This document shows, in pieces, positions 58,066 to 64,000 of a stretch of DNA of 64,000 bases; the stretch's first letter is position 1; each line of letters starts with the position of its first letter. The stretch lies in assembly GCA_019285715.1 (NCBI GenBank), contig CP079108.1:3859001-3923000 (forward strand), in the 5' to 3' direction. The position numbers and the translations under genes were made by a program. The notes under the pieces were generated by a model. The model saw only the letters and a list, made by a program, of their open reading frames with translations. It did no database searches and was not told where the DNA came from. Origin of the DNA: Sphingosinicellaceae bacterium. GTDB taxonomy: Bacteria; Pseudomonadota; Alphaproteobacteria; Sphingomonadales; Sphingomonadaceae.

Positions 58066-59591
58066 GCGAAGACGCCGTGTAGCCACCATGCCGGGGGCGT
58101 GGCGTCGATGGTGTCACCGCTGTCGTACAGGCCTTCGCGGAACAGCCAGAAACGCTGCCCCTCGGTGTCCTCGACCCGGTAATAGTCGCGGGTCCGCGCC
58201 GATGGCGGGCCCCGCCACCACTCGGGGGCGATGCGTTCGGGGCCTTCGACCCGCGCCACACGGCGCACCAGCCGCCGCCAGCGGAACTGGACCGGCGCGC
58301 CGTGGGGTACGAGCGCCGTCGCCTCGATGATCTCGGGTGGATCGAGGATGATCAGCGGGCGTGGAATCGCGGACGGATCCGAGGGGCCCACCTGGTCGAG
58401 CCGGCTGCCCTGCGCCGGGTGCCAGCGTTCGGCACGCTCAGGCAGCCAGCTCGCCTCCCCACGCGCAACCCGGACTGCGCCGCGCCGCAACCGTGCCGAC
58501 AGCCGGTCGATCAACTCGGACAGCGACTCGCGCGTGGTTTCCTCGTCCTGCAGGGCGCGGTCGGCCTCGGCGACGATGCCGGTGCCGGAGGCCGCGAGGA
58601 CCAACGCATCGATGCCGAAGCCGAGGTCGAGATGCTCGAGTCCTGCGGTATCGATCAGTCGCCGCCACAGCCGTGTGTCGCGCGACGCCCCCATCCGGAC
58701 GCCGATGCTGGTGACGCAGCCATCGATGCGGCAACCGGTCAGCCGCAGGCCGGTGGCACCGAGACCCGACCGCGCCAATTGCGCCGCCAGATCGTCGAGC
58801 ATCGCCGGCAGGCGTGCCGCGACCCCGGCGATTTCGGTCACCGGTTCGGCAAATACCGCGCGGACGACGTGGCTGGCCGGTACCTCGACCATGTCCAGCG
58901 CTTCGCCGGCGACGCCAAGCAACTGGTCGAGGCGCTCGACGACGCCGAGGCCGAGATCGCCGCGAAACCGCCGCGCCAGACCGGCGCGCGGCATAGCATA
59001 CAGGTCGCCGACGACCTTCAAGCCCAGCATCCCGGCGGCAGTCCGGGTCGCGGGTTCGAGCCGCAACGCCGCCAGCGGCCACCCTGCAGCGGCGGTCGCG
59101 AGGTCGTCGCCAAGCACAGTCCTGGGCCTGTCCGAGAACCGCGCCGCCGCCCACGCGGCACCCGGCGTAGCGGCGACCGCAACCCGTACGTCGATACCGG
59201 CGGCCGTAAGTCTGCGAACGATGTCGGCGACCAGCCCATCGTCGCCGCCGAACAGGTGTGCGCTGCCGCCGCAATCGATGAAGGCCCCGTCGGGGGCATC
59301 GACGGCGACGCTCGGTGACCAGCGAATGCACCACAAAGCCAACGCCGCCAGCGCCCGTGCGTCCTCGTCGGGCTGCGCGGGCTTGGTCAGCAGCCCCGGC
59401 ACCATCGCTGAGGCGTCGGCATGTCGCTGGCCGATACGAAGCCCCAGCGCGCGGGCGGCCGGGTTGATCGCCGTCAGCACGACCCCGTGGGCACCACGCT
59501 CGACCAGCGCAAAGGGCGTGTCGTCAGGCGGCGCGCCGTGTGCTCGGGCGTAGACGGTCAGCGGCCAGTCCGGGAACCACAGCGAAGCCAC
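58062..59591 (-). CDS. imuB: Y-family polymerase-like protein ImuB
   Basis: A 509-residue ImuB, a catalytically inactive Y-family-like protein that links DnaE2 and ImuA to the replication clamp. It begins VASLWFPDWPLTVYARAHG, where the usual polymerase acid triad is not seen, and ends with RDYYRVEDTEGQRFWLFREG, a family hallmark. The GTG at 59591 makes a 68-base overlap with imuA. It is the middle gene of the mutagenesis cassette. Confidence 0.93.
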   Translation of the reverse strand: MASLWFPDWPLTVYARAHGAPPDDTPFALVERGAHGVVLTAINPAARALGLRIGQRHADASAMVPGLLTKPAQPDEDARALAALALWCIRWSPSVAVDAPDGAFIDCGGSAHLFGGDDGLVADIVRRLTAAGIDVRVAVAATPGAAWAAARFSDRPRTVLGDDLATAAAGWPLAALRLEPATRTAAGMLGLKVVGDLYAMPRAGLARRFRGDLGLGVVERLDQLLGVAGEALDMVEVPASHVVRAVFAEPVTEIAGVAARLPAMLDDLAAQLARSGLGATGLRLTGCRIDGCVTSIGVRMGASRDTRLWRRLIDTAGLEHLDLGFGIDALVLAASGTGIVAEADRALQDEETTRESLSELIDRLSARLRRGAVRVARGEASWLPERAERWHPAQGSRLDQVGPSDPSAIPRPLIILDPPEIIEATALVPHGAPVQFRWRRLVRRVARVEGPERIAPEWWRGPPSARTRDYYRVEDTEGQRFWLFREGLYDSGDTIDATPPAWWLHGVFA

Positions 59592-60171
59592 ACGTCGCGG
59601 GATCGTGTTCGAGGACCCAGGCTGCGGGTGGCCCGTCACGTTGCCGCACCAGCATTGCCGACAGGCGTACCGGGCCCGGTGCGGCGGCGTCGAAGGGGTG
59701 CGGAGCCGAGGGCAAGGCCTCGATCCGCCAGCGACGGCGCGCGGCGCTGAGGTCGCCGCCCCGGCACCGCAACAGCGCGGCGAAACTGCCACCGTCGCGC
59801 GCCGCGAAATCGAGACGCCGGGTCTGCGTCAAATTCGCGCCCTCGATGACCCCGAGCACGCCGCCAAGCGCCCCCGACTTGAGCGCCTGCTCCATCGTCC
59901 ACAGGGCATCGGCGAGCGTCGCGGGTACAACCATCAGCAGCGCCGAGCCGGGACGCCACGGCGCCACCCCGTGGACGCTCGGACGGCCGAATTCGCGACG
60001 CTCCGCCCTCGGTACGACGATCATGACCGGCTTGCCCGGCTCGCACCTGGACAGTGCGAACGCCAGGCTGGCGGCACGGTTGATCGGCGACTCCGCGACG
60101 ATCTCCTCCAGCACTGGCATCGGTTCGGGAAAAGGGCTGCATGACGATTGCAAAGGACTCGGCAGGGACAT
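59524..60171 (-). CDS. imuA: SOS mutagenesis protein ImuA
   Basis: A 215-residue ImuA, a RecA/SulA-like partner of ImuB and DnaE2. It contains AASLAFALSRCEPGKPVMIV and GGVLGVIEGANLTQTRRLDF, and ends ATCGFAVVPGLAADRL. The ATG at 60171 is only three bases from an exact SOS box, so LexA would repress the whole imuA-imuB-dnaE2 operon. Its 3' end overlaps imuB by 68 bases. Confidence 0.92.
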   Translation of the reverse strand: MSLPSPLQSSCSPFPEPMPVLEEIVAESPINRAASLAFALSRCEPGKPVMIVVPRAERREFGRPSVHGVAPWRPGSALLMVVPATLADALWTMEQALKSGALGGVLGVIEGANLTQTRRLDFAARDGGSFAALLRCRGGDLSAARRRWRIEALPSAPHPFDAAAPGPVRLSAMLVRQRDGPPAAWVLEHDPATCGFAVVPGLAADRLRPSTRRAA

Positions 60172-60173
60172 TT

Positions 60174-60188
60174 GTTCTATATCTGTTC
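60174..60188 (-). promoter_or_regulatory. LexA-binding SOS box of the imu operon
   Basis: GTTC (60174-60177), seven bases and GTTC (60185-60188) form the alphaproteobacterial LexA site GTTC-N7-GTTC exactly. It lies three bases upstream of the imuA ATG, between imuA and the divergent sdhE, so sdhE could also feel LexA. Confidence 0.85.
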
Positions 60189-60261
60189 CTGCGACTCCGG
60201 TGGAGTCAAGCGCCGGTCGGTGCTTCCCCCCAACCACGCTTTCCGCCATGAGGAACCGTCA

Positions 60262-60561
60262 ATGCCCGACTCGACCGACGTGCCAGCCCTCGATGTTCTC
60301 GACTTCCGCCGCCGGAGGGCGAAGTTCCGCGCCTGGCACCGGGGCACGCGCGAGGCGGACCTGATGATCGGGGGCTTCTCGGACCGCTACCTCGACGGCT
60401 GGGGTGCCGCCGATCTCGACTGGTTCGAGGCAATCCTCGAGGAGACCGACGTCGACGTGATGGCGTGGGCGATCGGGACGCAGGTCGCGCCGGCGCGCTA
60501 CGAGGGACCGCAGCTCAACGCGCTGCGCCAGCTCGACTACATCGCCAAGGCCATGCGTTGA
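60262..60561 (+). CDS. sdhE: Succinate dehydrogenase assembly factor SdhE
   Basis: A 99-residue SdhE/YgfY-type protein that promotes FAD attachment to the succinate dehydrogenase flavoprotein. The conserved RGTREADLMIGGF (RGxxE motif) and DLDWFEAILEETDVDVMAW identify it. The start at 60262 gives MPDSTDVPAL; the upstream extension is unlikely. It is followed by mfd, an arrangement common in alphaproteobacteria. Confidence 0.94.
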   Translation: MPDSTDVPALDVLDFRRRRAKFRAWHRGTREADLMIGGFSDRYLDGWGAADLDWFEAILEETDVDVMAWAIGTQVAPARYEGPQLNALRQLDYIAKAMR

Positions 60562-60574
60562 TCGGGGATCGGCC

Positions 60575-63500
60575 TTGATCGACCCCCGCAACGTCGTCAC
60601 GGCGAAGCGCTCGCTGACGCTGGCGAGCGCGCCGGCGGGCTATCTGCCGTGGCTCATGGCCGACCTGGCGCGTGCGGCGAAGGGCCGCGCGGTGTACATC
60701 GCCTCGGACGACCTGGGTGCCCGGGCGCTGCTCGACGCCGCAACCTTCTTCGCGCCCGAGCTCGAGACCCTGTACCTGCCGGCGTGGGACTGCCTGCCCT
60801 ACGACCGCGCCTCGCCGTCGCTCCGCGTTGCCGCCGACCGGCTGGCTGCCCTCGCGGCGCTCGCCCATCCGAGCGACAAGGCGCAATTGCTGGTCACCAC
60901 GGTCAACGCGATGCTGCAGCGGACGCTGAGCCCCGACCGCATCCGCGAGACCACCGCCGTGATCAAGCCCGGCGCGCGCTACGACCGCGCCAAGCTGGCC
61001 GCCGCGTTGTCGGCCAACGGCTATGTCCGCACCGATACCGTCGTCGATGCGGGCGAGTATGCGATCCGCGGCGGGCTGCTGGACCTGTTCCCCGCCGGTG
61101 CGCCAGACGCCCTGCGCCTCGACTTCTTCGGCGACGAGATCGAGACCGTCCGCCGCTTCGACCCGTCGACCCAGCGTACCGTCGCGCAGTCCGACGGCTT
61201 CACGCTGCTGCCGGTCAGCGAAGTGCTGCTCAGCGACGAGAGCGTGCGGCGCTTCCGCGGCGGCTACCTCGCCGCGTTCGGCGCGACCGCGACCGGCGAC
61301 CCGCTGTACGAAGCGATCAGCGACAAGCGCCGCCTTGCGGGCATGGAGCACTGGCTGCCGCTGTTCGAGGACGGGCTGTCGACGGTGTTCGACTATCTCG
61401 GCGAGGACGCACTGGTCGTCCGCGACGCCGGGGTCGCCAACGCCGCCGCCCAGCGCTTCGAGGCGATCGCCGACTATCACGACAACCGCACCGCCGCGAT
61501 CAAGGCCAAGCAGGGCAACTACCGCCCCCTGCCCGCCGACGCCTTGTACCTGAGCGAGGCCGAGTGGGGCGAGCGGCTGGGCGCCGTCCACGCCCACGTC
61601 ACTGCGCCGTTCGGCCTCCCCGAGGGCAGCGGCGACACCATCGAGTGCGGGGCCTCGTCGCCGCGCGACTTCACTCCGGAGCGGACCGCCGGGACCAACG
61701 TCTACGAGGCCGTCCAGGCCCACGTCGACGCGCTCCGCAAGGCCAAGACCCGCGTCGTGCTCGCCAGTTATTCTAACGGCTCGCGCGAGCGGCTGCGGGG
61801 GCTGCTCGACGATCACGGCGTCAAGAAGATCGGCCTGGCGGACAGCTGGCAGGAGGCGCTCGGGGAGGCAGCGAAGGGCCTCGTCGCGCTGACCGTCGTG
61901 CCGCTCGACCACGGTTTCACCACCCCCGACCTCGCCGTGCTGACCGAGCAGGACATGCTCGGCGACCGGCTGGTGCGCCGCCGGCGTTCGGCGAAGAAGG
62001 CGGACGCGTTCCTGGCGGAACTGGCGATGCTGACGCCGGGCGACCTGCTGGTCCACGCCGAGCACGGCATCGGGCGCTACGAGGGGCTGGTCGCGGTCGA
62101 CATCGGCTCCCGCGACGCCCGCGCCCCGCACGACTGCGTCATGCTGAGCTACGACGGTGGCTCCAAATTGTACGTGCCGGTCGAGAACATCGACGTGCTC
62201 AGCCGCTACGGGTCCGAGTCCGACGGCGTCGCGCTCGACCGCCTCGGTGGCGTGGCGTGGGCAGCGCGCAAGGGGCGCATGAAGCAGCGCATCCGCGAGA
62301 TCGCGGGCGAGCTTATGGCGACCGCTGCGGCGCGGGCGCTGCGCGAGGCCGAGCCGGCGATCCCCGATCCACACGGCTATGCCGAGTTTACCGACCGCTT
62401 TCCCTATTCAGAGACCGAGGACCAGCAGAACGCCATCGATGACGTGCTCGCCGACCTCGCCAGCGGCTCGCCGATGGACCGTCTGGTCTGCGGGGACGTC
62501 GGCTTCGGCAAGACCGAGGTGGCGTTGCGCGCGGCCTATGCGGCGGCCTTGCAGGGCATGCAGGTCGCGGTGGTGTGCCCGACGACCTTGCTCGCCCGCC
62601 AGCACTTCGCGGGCTTCCGCGAGCGCTTTCACGGCCTGCCGGTCGAGGTCCGCCAGCTGTCGCGCCTCGTCCCCGCCGGCGACGCCAAGACGACCCGCGA
62701 GGGCCTGACCGACGGCACCGTCGACATCGTCATCGGCACCCATGCGCTGCTGGCCAAGTCGATCGAGTTCAAGCGGCTCGGCCTTGTCATCGTCGACGAG
62801 GAGCAGCGCTTCGGGGTCACCCACAAGGAGCGGCTGAAGAATTTGAAGGTCGACGTCCACGTCCTGACGCTGACCGCGACACCGATCCCGCGGACGCTGC
62901 AGATGGCGCTGACCGGGCTGCGCGAGTTGTCGATCATCGCGACCCCGCCGGTCGACCGGCTGGCGGTGCGCACCTACGTCATGCCGTGGGACCCGGTGGT
63001 GATGCGCGAGGCGCTGCTGCGCGAGCATTACCGCGGCGGGCAGAGCTTTTTCGTCACCCCCAAGATCGCCGACCTCGGCGACATCGAGCAGTTCCTGCGC
63101 GAGCAGGTGCCCGAGGTGAAGTACGTCACCGCCCACGGCCAGATGGCGCCGACCGAGGTCGAGGAGCGGATGAGCGCCTTCTACGACCGCAAGTACGACG
63201 TATTGCTGTCGACGACGATCATCGAGAGCGGGCTCGACATCCCCAGCGCCAACACGCTGATCGTCCACCGTGCCGACCGCTTCGGCCTGGCGCAATTGTA
63301 CCAGCTTCGGGGCCGCGTCGGGCGCGCCAAGATCCGCGCTTATGCGTACATGACGACGCCCGCCGACCAGCAGATCACCGAGACCGCCGAGAAGCGCCTG
63401 CACGTACTGTCGAGCCTCGATTCGCTCGGTGCGGGCTTCCAGCTGGCGAGCCACGACCTCGACATCCGCGGCGCCGGCAACCTGCTCGGCGACGAGCAGT

Positions 63501-64000
63501 CGGGGCATATCCGCGAGATCGGCTTCGAGCTTTACCAGTCGATGCTGGAGGATGCGATCATCGAGGCGCGCGCCGGGGCGGCCGGGGTCAAGCCGCCGCC
63601 GGAGGCGTTCTCGCCGTCGATCACCGTCGACGCGCCGATCCTGATCCCGGAGGACTATGTCCCCGACCTCAACCTGCGGATGGCGCTGTACCGCCGCATG
63701 AACGAGCTCGCCGACCGGTCGCAGGTGGATGGCTTCGCGGCCGAGTTGATCGATCGCTTCGGGCCGCTGCCGGAGGAAGTCTCGAACCTCGTGCAGGTCA
63801 TCGAGATCAAGCAGTTCTGCCTGCAGGCCCGCGTCGCCAAGCTCGAGGCCGGGCAGAAGGGCGCGCTGGTGACCTTCCAGAACAACGAGTTCGCCGAGCC
63901 CGCGGCGCTGCTCGACTATATCGCCCGGCTCGGCACACGGGCGAAGCTGCGCCCCGACCAGAAGGTCTTCATCGGCGGCGACTGGGGCTCGACGCGGTCG
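60575..64000 (+). CDS. mfd: Transcription-repair coupling factor Mfd (3' end outside window)
   Basis: A large ATPase that removes RNA polymerase stalled at DNA damage and recruits UvrA. The frame stays open from the TTG at 60575 to the edge, giving 1142 codons. The Walker A is GDVGFGKTE at about 640-648, the DEEQ box is at 741-744, and YASSDDLGAR-type and PAWDCLPYDRASPS residues mark the UvrB-like N-terminus. The last residues of the C-terminal domain are cut off. The TTG is preceded by GGGGAT. Confidence 0.95.
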   Translation, partial: MIDPRNVVTAKRSLTLASAPAGYLPWLMADLARAAKGRAVYIASDDLGARALLDAATFFAPELETLYLPAWDCLPYDRASPSLRVAADRLAALAALAHPSDKAQLLVTTVNAMLQRTLSPDRIRETTAVIKPGARYDRAKLAAALSANGYVRTDTVVDAGEYAIRGGLLDLFPAGAPDALRLDFFGDEIETVRRFDPSTQRTVAQSDGFTLLPVSEVLLSDESVRRFRGGYLAAFGATATGDPLYEAISDKRRLAGMEHWLPLFEDGLSTVFDYLGEDALVVRDAGVANAAAQRFEAIADYHDNRTAAIKAKQGNYRPLPADALYLSEAEWGERLGAVHAHVTAPFGLPEGSGDTIECGASSPRDFTPERTAGTNVYEAVQAHVDALRKAKTRVVLASYSNGSRERLRGLLDDHGVKKIGLADSWQEALGEAAKGLVALTVVPLDHGFTTPDLAVLTEQDMLGDRLVRRRRSAKKADAFLAELAMLTPGDLLVHAEHGIGRYEGLVAVDIGSRDARAPHDCVMLSYDGGSKLYVPVENIDVLSRYGSESDGVALDRLGGVAWAARKGRMKQRIREIAGELMATAAARALREAEPAIPDPHGYAEFTDRFPYSETEDQQNAIDDVLADLASGSPMDRLVCGDVGFGKTEVALRAAYAAALQGMQVAVVCPTTLLARQHFAGFRERFHGLPVEVRQLSRLVPAGDAKTTREGLTDGTVDIVIGTHALLAKSIEFKRLGLVIVDEEQRFGVTHKERLKNLKVDVHVLTLTATPIPRTLQMALTGLRELSIIATPPVDRLAVRTYVMPWDPVVMREALLREHYRGGQSFFVTPKIADLGDIEQFLREQVPEVKYVTAHGQMAPTEVEERMSAFYDRKYDVLLSTTIIESGLDIPSANTLIVHRADRFGLAQLYQLRGRVGRAKIRAYAYMTTPADQQITETAEKRLHVLSSLDSLGAGFQLASHDLDIRGAGNLLGDEQSGHIREIGFELYQSMLEDAIIEARAGAAGVKPPPEAFSPSITVDAPILIPEDYVPDLNLRMALYRRMNELADRSQVDGFAAELIDRFGPLPEEVSNLVQVIEIKQFCLQARVAKLEAGQKGALVTFQNNEFAEPAALLDYIARLGTRAKLRPDQKVFIGGDWGSTRS

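Noticed and set aside
1-64000. tRNA, rRNA, CRISPR and transposase genes
   Set aside because: No cloverleaf with T-loop and CCA, no rRNA segment, no evenly spaced repeat array and no transposase motif were seen on either strand.

Overview
This 64 kb window is high-GC chromosomal DNA of an alphaproteobacterium, most probably a member of the Sphingomonadales. The evidence is the gene set and its order: a GcrA cell-cycle regulator, a PEPxxWA-CTERM protein, the Tim44-like/SecB/MltA/Smr cluster, argD-argF-hslO, pyrF-trpF-trpB-trpA-accD-folC, DUF465 and DUF1465 small proteins, and an imuA-imuB-dnaE2 operon behind an exact alphaproteobacterial SOS box (GTTC-N7-GTTC). No rRNA, tRNA, transposase, phage gene or CRISPR array was seen. 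This is core genome, and the less ordinary material lies between the genes.

Layout. 1-9.7 kb: flagellin N-terminus (cut by the edge), RluA-type pseudouridine synthase, a crotonase/thiolase pair, an exported DUF1254 protein coupled to an alpha/beta hydrolase, then aminotransferase-hom-glpX. 9.7-14.7 kb: PHA synthase, GcrA, an ABC-2 permease, a second hydrolase and an SDR. 14.8-18.1 kb: argD-argF-hslO, with a two-hairpin leader before argD. 18.2-24.5 kb: outer-membrane protein, Baeyer-Villiger type monooxygenase, dicarboxylate symporter, Na+/H+ antiporter and a Rieske oxygenase, all leftward. 24.6-24.9 kb: no gene, but a near-consensus promoter followed by a long self-complementary stretch, read here as a candidate non-coding RNA. 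25-34 kb: AmpG-like permease, OlsB-like acyltransferase, then a leftward run of overlapping genes (cinA-like, lapA-like, pyrF, trpF, trpB, trpA, accD, folC). 34-41.2 kb: PEP-CTERM protein, map, radC, a small exported protein, purB, a degenerate GDP-mannose-dehydratase-like protein, NUDIX hydrolase and a ferritin-like protein. 41.2-46.4 kb: smr, mltA and Tim44-like leftward; secB and murJ rightward. 46.4-51.8 kb: trpS, a glycine-rich lipoprotein, universal stress protein, Nfu protein, nitroreductase, tsaB, rimI, queC. 51.8-54.6 kb: two divergent DUF465 proteins, a TPR protein, Hsp20, DUF1465 and VOC proteins. 54.7-64 kb: the imu mutagenesis operon, sdhE and the start of mfd.

How the parts work together. 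Several blocks are tight operons joined by 1-4 base stop/start overlaps (TGATG, ATGA, GTGA, TAGTG), which suggests translational coupling: cinA-like/lapA-like/pyrF/trpF/trpB, trpA/accD, Tim44-like/mltA, rutE-like/tsaB/rimI/queC, DUF1465/VOC and imuB/dnaE2. Four convergent gene ends share a palindromic CTAG double stop. Three complete GTCATCCC...GGGATGAC inverted repeats and one half copy sit at gene 3' ends; other GC-rich palindromes lie in short intergenic gaps.

Regulatory elements read from sequence: the SOS box at imuA, ACGT-type palindromes before the thiolase and monooxygenase genes, the argD leader, a cluster of palindromes before the outer-membrane protein gene, and an 11-base motif before both the PEP-CTERM gene and a possible tiny membrane-peptide gene at 46.2 kb.
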